Part shown: positions 39,470 to 48,715 of the stretch, piece by piece
Layout: each line of letters starts with the position of its first letter
Numbering within the stretch: position 1 is the stretch's first letter
From: Sphingomonas rubra
GTDB taxonomy: Bacteria > Pseudomonadota > Alphaproteobacteria > Sphingomonadales > Sphingomonadaceae
NCBI RefSeq assembly: GCF_900115745.1
Contig: NZ_FOXP01000002.1
Location: 186,001-250,000 of the forward strand
Reading direction: 5' to 3'
Length of the DNA: 64,000 bases
Notes under the pieces: generated by a model
What the model saw: only the letters and a program-made list of their open reading frames with translations
Database searches by the model: none
What the model was told of the DNA's origin: nothing
Made by a program: the position numbers and the translations under genes

Positions 39470-40534
39470 GTGGCTGTCAATGCAAAGAACTGGCAGGAAC
39501 TGAAGAAGCCGAGCGGCCTGGAGAAGAAGGGCGGCGACGGCAAGCGCCGCGCGACGTTCGTCGCCGAGCCGCTGGAGCGGGGCTTCGGCCTGACGCTGGG
39601 CAACGCGCTGCGCCGCGTGCTGCTGTCCTCGCTGCAGGGCGCGGCCGTGACCTCGATCAAGATCGAGAACGTGCTGCACGAATTCTCGTCTTTGGCGGGC
39701 GTCCGCGAGGACGTGACCGATATCGTGCTCAACGTGAAGCAGATCGCGATCCGCATGCAGGGCGAAGGCCCCAAGCGGCTCCAGCTGTCTGCGACCGGCC
39801 CGGGCGAGGTCAAGGCCGGCGACATCGCGGTGTCGGGCGACATCGAGGTGATGAACAAGGACCTGGTGATCTGCCACCTGGACGAGGGCGCGACCTTCAA
39901 CATGGAGCTGACCGCCGACATCGGGAAGGGATACGTCCCCGCGACCGCCAACCGGCCGACCGACGCGCCGATCGGGCTGATCCCGGTGGACGCGCTCTAC
40001 TCGCCGGTGCGCCAGGTCAGCTACAAGGTCGACCCGACCCGCGTCGGCCAGGACCTGGACTATGACAAGCTGACGCTGTCGATCGAGACCGACGGCACCG
40101 TCACGCCGGAGGACGCGGTGGGCTATGCCGGCCGCATCCTGCAGGACCAGTTGGCGCTGTTTGTGCACTTCGACGACTCGTCGGTTTCCCGCTCGGCCCC
40201 GATCGGCCAGGCGGCGGTGCCGCAGGCGGGTGCGGAGCCCCAGGGCGACACGCAGCAGATCAACCGTTACCTGCTGAAGAAGGTCGACGAGCTGGAATTG
40301 TCGGTGCGCTCGGCCAACTGCCTGAAGAACGACAACATCATCTATATCGGCGACCTGGTCGGCAAGACGGAGGCGGAGATGCTCCGCACCCCGAATTTCG
40401 GCCGCAAGTCGCTGAACGAGATCAAGGAAGTGCTGTCGTCGATGGGCCTGCGCCTCGGCATGGAAATCCCCGGCTGGCCGCCCGAGAACATCGAGGAAAT
40501 GGCCAAGAAGCTCGAACAGGAAATCATGGGGTGA
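39470..40534 (+). CDS. rpoA: RNA polymerase alpha subunit
   Basis: 354 residues from a GTG at 39470 (AGGGGAA upstream). The N-terminal dimer domain has [20 protein letters not shown]; the C-terminal domain (about 260-340) has [17 protein letters not shown] and [18 protein letters not shown], the DNA UP-element and activator contact surface. Between the two is a linker enriched in Ala/Gln/Gly. Confidence 0.97.
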   Translation: MAVNAKNWQELKKPSGLEKKGGDGKRRATFVAEPLERGFGLTLGNALRRVLLSSLQGAAVTSIKIENVLHEFSSLAGVREDVTDIVLNVKQIAIRMQGEGPKRLQLSATGPGEVKAGDIAVSGDIEVMNKDLVICHLDEGATFNMELTADIGKGYVPATANRPTDAPIGLIPVDALYSPVRQVSYKVDPTRVGQDLDYDKLTLSIETDGTVTPEDAVGYAGRILQDQLALFVHFDDSSVSRSAPIGQAAVPQAGAEPQGDTQQINRYLLKKVDELELSVRSANCLKNDNIIYIGDLVGKTEAEMLRTPNFGRKSLNEIKEVLSSMGLRLGMEIPGWPPENIEEMAKKLEQEIMG

Positions 40535-40542
40535 GTCGCTCA

Positions 40543-40568
40543 CCGACGCTGGCGAGTGCCAGCGTCGG
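40543..40568 (+). other. Perfect hairpin directly after rpoA
   Basis: CCGACGCTGGC (40543-40553), loop GAGT, GCCAGCGTCGG (40558-40568): 11 perfect base pairs with no T-run, 8 nt after the rpoA stop. It may protect the mRNA 3' end. Confidence 0.6.
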
Positions 40569-40633
40569 AGACGTGGCCAGCCCGGCCGGCGGGTGGGGGA
40601 GCGGCATCGCCGCAACCTCGACCCGTCCGACGA

Positions 40634-40662
40634 CCCCGTCGCGCAAGCGGCGGGGTTTCTTT
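40634..40662 (+). terminator. Intrinsic terminator between rpoA and rplQ
   Basis: CCCCGTCGC (40634-40642), GCAA tetraloop, GCGGCGGGG (40647-40655), 9 bp with one G-U pair, followed by TTTCTTT. The remaining 180 nt before rplQ show no gene. Confidence 0.8.
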
Positions 40663-40843
40663 ATGTCGTCGCGCGCTACCCTGCCATCGCGCGCGCGTGC
40701 CCGAACGGGGATGTGCAGGCGGTCACGCCGGGGCTTGACTATGGCGGGAGTTTCGGGTCTTAGCGCCGGCTTCCGGGCGGGCCTTCCGCCTGGCCGGTCG
40801 TACCTCGCACGGCGGCCGGACGAACCCAAGAAGGACTGAAATC

Positions 40844-41266
40844 ATGCGTCATCGCGTCGGCGGCCGTAAGCTGCAGCGTACCTCGGCTCACCGTCTGGCC
40901 CTGTTCCGCAACATGTCGGCTGCGCTCATCAAGCACGAGCAGATCACCACCACGCTCGCCAAGGCGAAGGAGCTGCGCCCCTATATCGAGAAGTTGGTGA
41001 CGCTGGCGAAGAAGGGTGGCCTGTCCAATCGGCGGCTGGCGCATGCCCGCCTGCTCGACGACGCGCAGCTCGTGAAGCTGTTCGAGACGATCGGCACCCG
41101 CTACGCCGACCGCAATGGCGGTTACACGCGCATCATCAAGATGGGGCCGCGCCAGTCGGACGCCGCCGAGATGGCCATCATCGAGTTCGTCGACCGCGAC
41201 GTTTCCGCCAAGGGGCAGGACTCCGGCCCGGTCCAGTCGGACGAGGATTTCGACGAGGCGGCGTAA
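40844..41266 (+). CDS. rplQ: 50S ribosomal protein L17
   Basis: 140 residues: [20 protein letters not shown] and the [20 protein letters not shown] helix. The C-terminus is extended by about 20 acidic residues. AGAAGGA lies before the ATG at 40844. Last alpha-operon gene. Confidence 0.96.
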   Translation: MRHRVGGRKLQRTSAHRLALFRNMSAALIKHEQITTTLAKAKELRPYIEKLVTLAKKGGLSNRRLAHARLLDDAQLVKLFETIGTRYADRNGGYTRIIKMGPRQSDAAEMAIIEFVDRDVSAKGQDSGPVQSDEDFDEAA

Positions 41267-41288
41267 TCGCCTTTGCTTGAGGTTTGAG

Positions 41289-41325
41289 GAGGCCGCGTTT
41301 CCGAGAGGAAGCGCGGCCTCTTTCG
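41289..41325 (+). terminator. Terminator of the alpha operon
   Basis: GAGGCCGCGTTTCC (41289-41302), loop GAGA, GGAAGCGCGGCCTC (41307-41320): 14 bp with one G-U pair, followed by TTTCGTT. Confidence 0.88.
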
Positions 41326-41356
41326 TTGTGCGGAACGCCCGGCTATCCGCGCGGGC

Positions 41357-42910
41357 ATGCAGCATCCAGATTCCATTCTCATCGTCGATTTCGGCAGCCA
41401 GGTTACCCAGCTCATTGCGCGGCGGGTGCGCGAGGCGGGGGTGTACAGCGAGATCGCGCCGTTCCACCACGCCGCCGAGGCGTTCGCGCGGATGCGGCCG
41501 AAGGGGATCATCCTGTCCGGCGGGCCGGCGTCGGTGGTGGACGAGGACAGTCCGCGCATCCCGGCGGAGATCCTGGAGAGCGGGCTGCCGATGCTGGGCA
41601 TCTGTTACGGGCAGCAGGCGCTGACGCACCAGCTGGGCGGGCGCGTCGAGCGGGGCGTGTCGGGGGAGTTCGGCGAGGCGTTCGTCGAGGTCGACGACAC
41701 CTGCGCGCTGTTCGACGGATTGTGGGAGCAGGGCAGCCGCCATCAGGTGTGGATGAGCCATGGCGACCACGTCGCGGAGCTCGCCCCCGGTTTCCGCCCG
41801 GTGGCGTCGAGCCGGGGAGCCCCGTTCGCGATCATCGCCGACGATGCGAGGGCGATCTACGCGATGCAGTTCCACCCGGAGGTGGTCCACACGCCGGACG
41901 GGGCCAAGCTGATCTGCAACTTCGCCCGCCACGTATGCGGGCTCAGCGGCGACTGGTCGATGGCGGAGTTCCGCGCCGCCAAGATCGCCGAGATCAGGGC
42001 GCAGGTGGGCAACGGGCGCGTGATCTGCGGCCTGTCCGGCGGGGTCGATTCGGCGGTGGCGGCGGTGCTGATCCACGAGGCGATCGGCGACCAGCTGACC
42101 TGCGTGTTCGTCGACCACGGGCTGATGCGGTCGGGCGAGGCGGACGAGGTGGTGGGGCTGTTTCGCGGCCATTACAACATCCCGCTGGTGCACGTGAACG
42201 CGGAGACGCTGTTCCTGAACGGGCTGGCGGGCCTCAGCGACCCGGAGGCCAAGCGCAAGTTCATCGGCGCGACCTTCATCGACGTGTTCGAGGCGGAGGC
42301 GAAGAAGATCGGCGGCGCGGAGTTCCTGGCGCAGGGAACGCTGTACCCGGACGTCATCGAGAGCGTCAGCTTCACCGGCGGACCGTCGGTGACGATCAAG
42401 AGCCATCACAATGTCGGCGGGCTGCCGGCGCGGATGAACATGAAGCTGGTCGAACCCTTGCGCGAGCTGTTCAAGGACGAGGTCCGCGCGCTCGGCCGCG
42501 AACTCGGGCTGCCGGACGTGTTCGTGGGGCGGCATCCGTTCCCGGGGCCGGGCCTCGCCATCCGTATTCCGGGGGAGGTGACCAAGGAGCGGTGCGACGT
42601 GCTGCGCAAGGCGGACGCGATCTACCTGGAGGAGATCCGGCTGGCGGGGCTCTATGACGCGATCTGGCAGGCGTTCGCGGTGCTGCTGCCGGTGCGCACC
42701 GTCGGCGTGATGGGCGACGCGCGGACGTACGATTCGGTGCTGGCGCTGCGGGCGGTGACCTCCGTCGACGGGATGACGGCGCAGGCGTTCCAGTTTCCGG
42801 GCGATTTCCTGTCGCGGGTGACGACGCGGATCATTAACGAGGTGCGGGGGGTGAACCGGGTGACGTACGATTACACGTCCAAGCCGCCGGGGACGATCGA
42901 GTGGGAGTGA
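41357..42910 (+). CDS. guaA: GMP synthase (glutamine-hydrolysing)
   Basis: 517 residues. GATase domain: catalytic Cys in [16 protein letters not shown] with the His/Glu in [12 protein letters not shown] pyrophosphatase domain: [15 protein letters not shown], then the dimerisation domain ending KPPGTIEWE. It converts XMP to GMP. Probably its own transcription unit, being preceded by the alpha-operon terminator. Confidence 0.97.
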   Translation: MQHPDSILIVDFGSQVTQLIARRVREAGVYSEIAPFHHAAEAFARMRPKGIILSGGPASVVDEDSPRIPAEILESGLPMLGICYGQQALTHQLGGRVERGVSGEFGEAFVEVDDTCALFDGLWEQGSRHQVWMSHGDHVAELAPGFRPVASSRGAPFAIIADDARAIYAMQFHPEVVHTPDGAKLICNFARHVCGLSGDWSMAEFRAAKIAEIRAQVGNGRVICGLSGGVDSAVAAVLIHEAIGDQLTCVFVDHGLMRSGEADEVVGLFRGHYNIPLVHVNAETLFLNGLAGLSDPEAKRKFIGATFIDVFEAEAKKIGGAEFLAQGTLYPDVIESVSFTGGPSVTIKSHHNVGGLPARMNMKLVEPLRELFKDEVRALGRELGLPDVFVGRHPFPGPGLAIRIPGEVTKERCDVLRKADAIYLEEIRLAGLYDAIWQAFAVLLPVRTVGVMGDARTYDSVLALRAVTSVDGMTAQAFQFPGDFLSRVTTRIINEVRGVNRVTYDYTSKPPGTIEWE

Positions 42911-42918
42911 GGAAGACT

Positions 42919-42943
42919 CGCGATCATCCGGGGGATGATCGCG
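42919..42943 (+). terminator. Hairpin after guaA
   Basis: CGCGATCATCC (42919-42929), loop GGG, GGATGATCGCG (42933-42943): 11 perfect base pairs. No T-run. 8 nt after the guaA stop. Confidence 0.6.
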
Positions 42944-43050
42944 GCTTCGTCACCCGCCGGCGGTAGCCGCCGCTGGGACTCGGCGTGGGGCCCATAGTCG
43001 AACTTGGGCTGGCCACCGTCGTCGGGACTTGCCGTGAGAGAACTACGCTG

Positions 43051-43110
43051 CCCTCACCCTCCCACCCGGCTGCGCCGGGCGGGCCCCTCCCTCTCCCGCT
43101 GGGAGAGGGA
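43051..43110. repeat. CCCTC / GGGAGAGGG palindromic repeat, copy A
   Basis: CCCTCACCCTCCCACCCGGC then a CCCGGCTGCGCCGGGCGGG hairpin and CCCTCTCCCGCTGGGAGAGGG. The same design, with a different inner hairpin, occurs at 61390-61442. It sits between convergent guaA and the SWIB gene, so it may act as a two-way terminator. Confidence 0.65.
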
Positions 43111-43121
43111 AAAGAACAGAA

Positions 43122-43427
43122 TCAGGCCTTGGTGAGGTGCGCCGAGATGTACTTGTTCATCTCGAACATCGTCGCCTTGTCCTTGCCGAAGACCTTCTTC
43201 AGCTTGTCATCGGCGAGGATCTCGCGCTTGTTCTCCGGGTTCTGGAGTTCGTTCTTCTTGATATAGTCCCAGACCTTGCTGATGACTTCGCTGCGGGGCA
43301 GCGAGTCGCTGCCGACGATTGCGCCGAGATCGGCCGAGGGCTTGACGGGGGCGTGAATGCCCGTGCCGGCGGTGGTCTGCTTGGTGGCGGCCTTCTTGGC
43401 GCCGGCTTCCTGCTTCGCAGTGGCCAT
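43122..43427 (-). CDS. SWIB-domain protein
   Basis: 101 residues from the ATG at 43427 (AAGGA upstream). A Lys/Ala-rich lead (about 1-25) is followed by a SWIB/MDM2 fold (LGAIVGSDSLPRSEVISKVW, then KKNELQNPENKREI, DDKLKKVFGKDKATMFEMNK). In eukaryotes SWIB occurs in chromatin remodelling complexes; stand-alone bacterial copies, known best from Chlamydia, have no firmly established role. The basic tail suggests DNA association. Confidence 0.88.
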   Translation of the reverse strand: MATAKQEAGAKKAATKQTTAGTGIHAPVKPSADLGAIVGSDSLPRSEVISKVWDYIKKNELQNPENKREILADDKLKKVFGKDKATMFEMNKYISAHLTKA

Positions 43428-43489
43428 GGGTGATCCTTCCTGTTGTCCCTTTTCGCCCCCGGCAGGACGACCGTGTCGCCCTGGGGGAC

Positions 43490-43693
43490 TCACGCCTTGT
43501 GGAGCGCGCCCGCCTTGTGCGCCGCCTTTCCACCATTGTCACTCTTTACGATGAACTGCGGATCGTCTTTGGAGGCGCGGACCTGATGGCCCGAAACCTT
43601 GGTGTCGGCCGTCACCTTCTTCTCAACGGTGCCGTGAGCCTTGCCGCCGTGCGAGTTCCAGGTGACTTTGTCGCCCTTCTTGGGATCCGCCAT
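43490..43693 (-). CDS. DUF2945 (HVA1-type) small protein
   Basis: 67 residues: KKGDKVTWNSHGGKAHGTVE then HQVRASKDDPQFIVKSDNGG KAAHKAGAL in pattern (listed in two parts), which is the DUF2945/HVA1 family with a TudorSH3-like fold. Function unknown. The same-strand SWIB gene follows 62 nt later. Divergent from frmA. Confidence 0.85.
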   Translation of the reverse strand: MADPKKGDKVTWNSHGGKAHGTVEKKVTADTKVSGHQVRASKDDPQFIVKSDNGGKAAHKAGALHKA

Positions 43694-43763
43694 CGTTCCA
43701 TCTCCTTGATTGTCGGGGGTGAAGCGCGGCAAGGGCGAGGAAGTTTCCTGAAGGGAGTGTTCC

Positions 43764-44876
43764 ATGAAGACCCGCGCCGCCGTCGCGTTCGAGGCGAAGA
43801 AGCCGCTCGAGATCGTCGAGCTCGACCTGGAAGGGCCGAAGGCCGGCGAGGTGCTGGTCGAGATCATGGCGACGGGCATCTGCCACACCGACGCCTACAC
43901 GCTGGACGGCCTCGATTCGGAGGGGCTGTTCCCGAGCGTGCTGGGGCACGAGGGGGCGGGGATCGTCCGCGAGGTCGGGGCGGGCGTGACCTCGGTCGCG
44001 GTGGAGGACCATGTGATCCCGCTCTACACGCCCGAGTGCCGGCAGTGTAAGTCGTGCCTCAGCCGGAAGACTAACCTGTGTACCGCGATCCGCAGCACCC
44101 AGGGCAAGGGGCTGATGCCCGATGGGACGACGCGGTTCAGCTACAAGGGGCAGCCGATCTTCCATTACATGGGCTGCTCGACCTTCTCCAACTTCACGGT
44201 GCTGCCGGAGATCGCGGTGGCGAAGATCCGCGAGGACGCCCCCTTCGACACCAGCTGCTATATCGGTTGCGGGGTGACGACGGGTGTCGGTGCGGTGGTC
44301 AACACCGCCAAGGTGGAGCCGGGCGATAACGTGGTCGTGTTCGGGCTGGGCGGAATCGGGCTGAACGTGATCCAGGGTGCCAGGCTGGCGGGAGCGCGGC
44401 GGATCATCGGCGTCGACATCAACCCCGACCGCGAGGAGTGGGGGCGGCGGTTCGGGATGACCAAGTTCCTGAACTCCACGGGGATGAGCCGCGACGAGAC
44501 GGTGCAGCGCATCGTGGCGATGACCGACGGCGGCGCGGACTATACCTTCGACTGCACGGGCAACACCGAGGTGATGCGCACCGCGCTGGAGGCGTGCCAC
44601 CGCGGCTGGGGGACGTCGATCGTGATCGGCGTGGCGGAAGCGGGCAAGGAGATCGCGACGCGGCCGTTCCAGCTGGTCACGGGCAGGAACTGGCGCGGGA
44701 CGGCGTTCGGCGGCGCGCGGGGGCGGACGGACACGCCCAAGGTGGTCGACTGGTACATGGAGGGGAAGATCGAGATCGACCCGATGATTACCCACCGGCT
44801 GACGCTGGAGGAGATCAACAAGGGGTTCGACCTTATGCACGCGGGGGAGAGCATCCGCAGCGTGGTGATTTACTGA
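43764..44876 (+). CDS. frmA: S-(hydroxymethyl)glutathione dehydrogenase (class III alcohol dehydrogenase)
   Basis: 370 residues of standard length. Catalytic zinc ligands: Cys in GICHTDAYT and His/Glu in GHEGAG; the structural-zinc cysteine cluster [18 protein letters not shown] motif [13 protein letters not shown]. It oxidises the spontaneous formaldehyde-glutathione adduct to S-formylglutathione, and can also reduce S-nitrosoglutathione. GAAGGGAG precedes the ATG. Start of a formaldehyde-to-folate gene run. Confidence 0.96.
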   Translation: MKTRAAVAFEAKKPLEIVELDLEGPKAGEVLVEIMATGICHTDAYTLDGLDSEGLFPSVLGHEGAGIVREVGAGVTSVAVEDHVIPLYTPECRQCKSCLSRKTNLCTAIRSTQGKGLMPDGTTRFSYKGQPIFHYMGCSTFSNFTVLPEIAVAKIREDAPFDTSCYIGCGVTTGVGAVVNTAKVEPGDNVVVFGLGGIGLNVIQGARLAGARRIIGVDINPDREEWGRRFGMTKFLNSTGMSRDETVQRIVAMTDGGADYTFDCTGNTEVMRTALEACHRGWGTSIVIGVAEAGKEIATRPFQLVTGRNWRGTAFGGARGRTDTPKVVDWYMEGKIEIDPMITHRLTLEEINKGFDLMHAGESIRSVVIY

Positions 44877-44882
44877 CACCAT

Positions 44883-44966
44883 CGTCATGCCGCGCTTGTC
44901 CCGGCATCCGGGATCAAGCAGCGTGACGTTCGTAACCCTGGATGCCGGCACGAGCCCGGCATGACG
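44883..44966. repeat. Two-unit palindromic repeat, copy 5
   Basis: 84 nt, unit 1 from 44883 and unit 2 ending at 44966, nearly filling the frmA-VOC gap. Confidence 0.8.
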
Positions 44967-44983
44967 ATGAAGAAGGAACCACG

Positions 44984-45367
44984 ATGTTCAGTCACATGAT
45001 GGTCGGGTCGAACGACATGGATCGGTCCAAGCGCTTCTACGACGCGACGTTCGCGGCGCTGGGCGGCAAGCCGGGGCGGTTCGACGACCGGGGACGGCTG
45101 GTCTACCTGCACGGCGGCAGCGTGTTCCTGGTGACCAAGCCGATCGACGGCGAGGCGGCGACGTCCGGCAACGGCAGCACGATCGGTTTCGCGGTGACCG
45201 GCCCTGAGCAGGCGGACGCATGGCACAAGGCCGGCACCGAGGCGGGCGGCACCGCGATCGAGGACACGCCGGGCGTGCGGACGGGCGGCATGGGCAGCCT
45301 CTACCTCGCCTATCTGCGCGATCCGGATGGCAACAAGCTGTGCGCGCTGCACCGGATGCCGGGCTGA
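44984..45367 (+). CDS. VOC-family (glyoxalase-like) protein
   Basis: 127 residues from the ATG at 44984 (AGAAGGA upstream). The VOC fold shows in MFSHMMVGSNDMDRSKRFYD (His near residue 4 as metal ligand), SNGSTIGFAV in pattern, and a final YLAYLRDPDGNKL with the late Glu/Asp positions. Family members bind metal and process glutathione or other small adducts. Its place between frmA and fghA suggests a glutathione-adduct role, which is inference. Confidence 0.82.
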   Translation: MFSHMMVGSNDMDRSKRFYDATFAALGGKPGRFDDRGRLVYLHGGSVFLVTKPIDGEAATSGNGSTIGFAVTGPEQADAWHKAGTEAGGTAIEDTPGVRTGGMGSLYLAYLRDPDGNKLCALHRMPG

Positions 45368-45372
45368 CGGTG

Positions 45373-46212
45373 ATGGAGACGATCTCCACCGCGCGCGCGC
45401 ACGGGGGATGCCAGGGCGTGTACCGGCATCGCTCGTCGGCGACGGGCACGGACATGACCTTCTCCGTCTTCGTGCCGGCGCATGACGAGGGCGAGGTGCT
45501 GCCGGTGCTGTGGTATCTGTCGGGGCTGACGTGCACGCACGCCAATGTGACTGACAAGGGCGAGTATCGCGCAGCGTGCGCGGCCGGGCGGGTGATCCTG
45601 GTCGCGCCGGATACGAGCCCGCGGGGCGAGGGCGTGGCCGACGACCCAGCATGGGATTTCGGGCAGGGCGCGGGCTTCTACGTCGACGCGACGGCGGAGC
45701 CATGGGCCGCGCATTTCCGGATGTGGAGCTACGTCACCGACGAGCTGCCGGCGCTGGTCGCGGCGGAGTTCCCCGCCGACATGGCGCGGCAGGGGATCAC
45801 CGGCCACTCGATGGGCGGGCACGGGGCGCTGACGATCGGGCTGCGCCACCCCGATCGGTATCGCAGCGTCTCCGCCTTCGCGCCGATCGTCGCGCCGTCG
45901 CAGGTGCCGTGGGGCGAGAAGGCGTTGGGCGGCTATCTGGGCGACGATCGCGCCGCGTGGCGGCGGCACGACGCGGTGGCGCTGATCGAGGACGGGGCCC
46001 GGCTGGCGGAGCTGCTGGTCGACCAGGGGGCGGACGACCAGTTCCTGGCGGAACAGCTGCGACCCGAACTGCTTGCCGAGGCGTGCGAGGCGGCGGGGAT
46101 CGACCTGACGCTCCGGCTGCATCCGGGATATGACCACAGCTATTATTTCGTCTCGACGTTCATGGGCGACCACGTCGCCTACCACGCCGAGCGGCTCTGG
46201 AGGACGACATGA
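45373..46212 (+). CDS. fghA: S-formylglutathione hydrolase
   Basis: 279 residues, an esterase-D family alpha/beta hydrolase: [18 protein letters not shown], nucleophile elbow [10 protein letters not shown], and late catalytic Asp/His ([11 protein letters not shown]). It releases formate and glutathione from S-formylglutathione, the step after FrmA. The ATG is 5 nt after the VOC stop; the stop overlaps the folE start (ATGA). Confidence 0.94.
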   Translation: METISTARAHGGCQGVYRHRSSATGTDMTFSVFVPAHDEGEVLPVLWYLSGLTCTHANVTDKGEYRAACAAGRVILVAPDTSPRGEGVADDPAWDFGQGAGFYVDATAEPWAAHFRMWSYVTDELPALVAAEFPADMARQGITGHSMGGHGALTIGLRHPDRYRSVSAFAPIVAPSQVPWGEKALGGYLGDDRAAWRRHDAVALIEDGARLAELLVDQGADDQFLAEQLRPELLAEACEAAGIDLTLRLHPGYDHSYYFVSTFMGDHVAYHAERLWRTT

Positions 46213-46811
46213 GCGATCTGGTGGAGGATGACGGCAAGGTCGCCGTGCCGCCGCACGTCGCCGAGGCGGTGCGGACGCTGATCGAATGGGCCGGCGACGA
46301 TCCGGCGCGTGAGGGATTGCTCGACACGCCTAAGCGGGTGGCGCGCGCGTGGAAGGAATATTGCGCGGGGTACGGCGAGGACCCGGCCCGCCACCTGTCG
46401 CGCGTGTTCGAGGAGGTCGGCGGCTACGACGAGATCGTGCTGCTGCGCGACATCCCGTTCCAGTCGCATTGCGAGCATCACATGGCGCCGATCATCGGGC
46501 GCGCGCACATCGCCTATCTGCCCAAGGACCACGTCGTCGGCATCTCCAAGCTGGCGCGGGTGCTGCACGGGTTCGCCAGGCGGTTGCAGGTGCAGGAACG
46601 GCTGACCGCCGAGGTGGCGGACTGTATCTGGGACCATCTCCGCCCGGTCGGCGTCGCGGTGGTGATCGAGGCGACGCACGCCTGCATGACCGCGCGCGGG
46701 GTGCGGACGCCCGGCGTGTCGATGACGACCAGCCGGATGATGGGCGTGTTCCGCGACGACGAGCGCAGCCGGCGCGAGGTGCTGGCGCTGATGGGGATGA
46801 ACAAGGGGTGA
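46209..46811 (+). CDS. folE: GTP cyclohydrolase I
   Basis: 200 residues. Zinc and active-site motif [16 protein letters not shown], then [11 protein letters not shown] and [14 protein letters not shown]. It makes dihydroneopterin triphosphate from GTP, the first step to folates. Its start overlaps fghA by 4 nt, so translation is coupled to formaldehyde detoxification genes. Confidence 0.95.
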   Translation: MSDLVEDDGKVAVPPHVAEAVRTLIEWAGDDPAREGLLDTPKRVARAWKEYCAGYGEDPARHLSRVFEEVGGYDEIVLLRDIPFQSHCEHHMAPIIGRAHIAYLPKDHVVGISKLARVLHGFARRLQVQERLTAEVADCIWDHLRPVGVAVVIEATHACMTARGVRTPGVSMTTSRMMGVFRDDERSRREVLALMGMNKG

Positions 46812-46821
46812 GGGTGTCCCT

Positions 46822-47550
46822 GTGAGAATCCTGGTCACCGGTGGTGCGAAGCGGCTGGGCGCGGCGATCGTGCGGCGGCTGGCGACGGACGGGCACGCGG
46901 TGGTGATCCACTATGGCCGCTCGCGCGAGGAGGCGCGCGCGCTGGCCGACGAGGTCGGCGCGGCCGGCACGGTGCAGGGCGATCTCGCCGCGGTGGAGAC
47001 CGCGGCGGACCTGTTCGCGCGCGCGGTGGAGGTGGCGGGCGGGCCTATCGAGGGGCTGGTCAACTCGGCGAGCCTGTTCGAGTATGACCGGCCCGGGGCG
47101 GTGGATGCGGCGCTGGCGGCGCGGCTCACCGCGGTCAACTGCACGATGCCGACGCTGCTGGCGCAGGCACTGGCCGCGCAAGGGGTGGAAGGTGCGGTGG
47201 TCAACATCCTCGATCAGAAGCTCGCCAATCCCAACCCGGACTTCTTCTCCTACACCTTGTCCAAGGCGGCGCTGGCGGAGGCGACGGTGCTGATGGCACA
47301 GGCGCACGCTCCCCAGGTCCGCGTCAACGCGGTTGCGCCCGGACTGACGCTGCCGAGCGGCGACCAGACCGCGGAGCAATTCGCGGGCGTAGCGTCGGCC
47401 AACCTGCTCCGGCATCCGGTCGGGGCGGAGCGGGTCGCGGCGGCGGTGGCGTGGCTGCTGGGGGCGGAGAGCGTCACCGGGCAGACGGTGTTCGTCGACG
47501 CGGGACAGCGGTTCGTGAAGGCCGCGCGCGACGTGATGTTCGATGACTGA
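46822..47550 (+). CDS. FolM/PTR1-type pteridine reductase (SDR family)
   Basis: 242 residues from a GTG. The cofactor motif is TGGAKRLG, with Arg replacing the usual third Gly as in FolM and PTR1 (TGxxxRxG), and the catalytic segment LDQKLANPNPDFFSYTLSKAAL carries Asp, Tyr and Lys in the pteridine-reductase pattern. FolM reduces dihydromonapterin or dihydrofolate. The position between folE and folB supports a pterin role. It is 10 nt after folE and overlaps folB by 8 nt. Confidence 0.82.
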   Translation: MRILVTGGAKRLGAAIVRRLATDGHAVVIHYGRSREEARALADEVGAAGTVQGDLAAVETAADLFARAVEVAGGPIEGLVNSASLFEYDRPGAVDAALAARLTAVNCTMPTLLAQALAAQGVEGAVVNILDQKLANPNPDFFSYTLSKAALAEATVLMAQAHAPQVRVNAVAPGLTLPSGDQTAEQFAGVASANLLRHPVGAERVAAAVAWLLGAESVTGQTVFVDAGQRFVKAARDVMFDD

Positions 47551-47908
47551 GTACACGATCGTGCTCGACCGGCTGGACGTGGCGATGCGGCTGGGCATCC
47601 ACCCGCACGAGGCGGCGCCGCAGCGGGTGCGATTGTCGGTGCGGATGACGGTTGCCTATCCGGCGCCGGTGTCGGGCGACCGGATCGAGGAGGTGCTCGA
47701 CTACGATTTCGTGCGCGCCGGCGTGCTGGCGATGGCCGAGGGGCCGGGCTTCGCGTTGCAGGAGAGCCTGTGCGACGCGGTAGCGGCGCTGTGCCTCTCC
47801 GACCCGCGGGTGCGCGAGGTGCGGGTCGGGTCGATGAAGCTGGACGTCTACCCGGACGCGCGCGTGGGGTGCGAGGTGGTGCGGGCGTCTTCGTCACCCC
47901 GAACCTGA
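47543..47908 (+). CDS. folB: Dihydroneopterin aldolase-type protein
   Basis: 121 residues. The fold shows in IVLDRLDVAMRLGIHPHEAA (Glu of the aldolase site), LSVRMTVAYP and EEVLDYDFVRAGV. It would convert dihydroneopterin to hydroxymethyldihydropterin. The C-terminal Lys segment (VGSMKLDVYP) is divergent from typical FolB, so epimerase or FolX-like activity is possible. No folK or folP follows. Confidence 0.75.
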   Translation: MTEYTIVLDRLDVAMRLGIHPHEAAPQRVRLSVRMTVAYPAPVSGDRIEEVLDYDFVRAGVLAMAEGPGFALQESLCDAVAALCLSDPRVREVRVGSMKLDVYPDARVGCEVVRASSSPRT

Positions 47909-47960
47909 CAGGGCCCCGGCCTTCGCCCGGGAGCGGAGATGGAGATGCGGGGTAGGGGCG

Positions 47961-48704
47961 TCAGCGTTCCAGCCGGCCGTCGCTCAGCGCCTCCGCCTCG
48001 AACGGGAAGAGGATGTCCGGATCGGGCAGCGGCACGTCGTGGGCGATGTCGGCGGGGGCGGTGCGGTGGAGGAGGTGGCGGAGGATCGCCGTTCGCGCCT
48101 CGTGCTTGTCGTCGGCGCGGATGCAGGTCCAGGGCGCCAGCGGCGTGTGGGTGCGCGTCAGCATGGTGTCGCGGGCGGCGGTGTAGGCGTCCCACTTGGC
48201 TTCGGCGACCTTGTCGAGGTCGGAGACCTTGAGCTGCTTGAGCGGGTCGTTGCGCCGCTTCTCCAGCCGGTGGGCCTGCTCGTCCTTGGAGATGTCGAGC
48301 CATAGCTTGACCAGGCGGATGCCGCTCTCGACCAGCATGCGCTCGAAATCGGGGGCGTCGCGCAGGAACTCGGCCTGCTCGGCGGTGGTGGAGAAGCCCA
48401 TCACCACCTCCACCCCGGCGCGGTTGTACCAGGAGCGGTTGAAGATTACGAGCTCGCCCGCCGCGGGGAGGTGGGGGACGTAGCGCTGGAAATACCATTG
48501 CGTCCGCTCGCGGTCGGACGGTTTGGGCAGGGCGACGACGCGGGTCAGGCGGACGGAGAGATGCTCGGTCAGCCGCTTGATCGCGCCGTCCTTGCCTGCG
48601 GTGTCGCGGCCCTCGAAGATCACCACGGTGCGCTCGCCGGAATGGGCGGCGGCGAGCTGCATCTCGACCAGGGCACGTTGCAGGTCGTCGGTCTTCTTGC
48701 CCAT
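47961..48704 (-). CDS. ppk2: Polyphosphate kinase 2 family protein
   Basis: 247 residues, a single PPK2 domain: Walker A FEGRDTAGKDGAIKRL (about 30-45), the lid Arg-rich segment, and Walker B region FNRSWYNRAGVEVVMGF. PPK2 moves phosphate between polyphosphate and nucleotides, usually making ATP or GTP from polyphosphate. A strong AGGAGGT precedes the ATG at 48704, 11 nt after the leuA stop, so it is in an operon with leuA. Class (ADP or AMP acceptor) is not clear by eye. Confidence 0.92.
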   Translation of the reverse strand: MGKKTDDLQRALVEMQLAAAHSGERTVVIFEGRDTAGKDGAIKRLTEHLSVRLTRVVALPKPSDRERTQWYFQRYVPHLPAAGELVIFNRSWYNRAGVEVVMGFSTTAEQAEFLRDAPDFERMLVESGIRLVKLWLDISKDEQAHRLEKRRNDPLKQLKVSDLDKVAEAKWDAYTAARDTMLTRTHTPLAPWTCIRADDKHEARTAILRHLLHRTAPADIAHDVPLPDPDILFPFEAEALSDGRLER

Positions 48705-48715
48705 GGGACCTCCTT

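Noticed and set aside
45220..45372. Longer start for fghA reaching into the VOC gene
   Set aside because: The upstream part lies entirely in the VOC coding region in another frame, and the ATG at 45373 gives the family's N-terminus.
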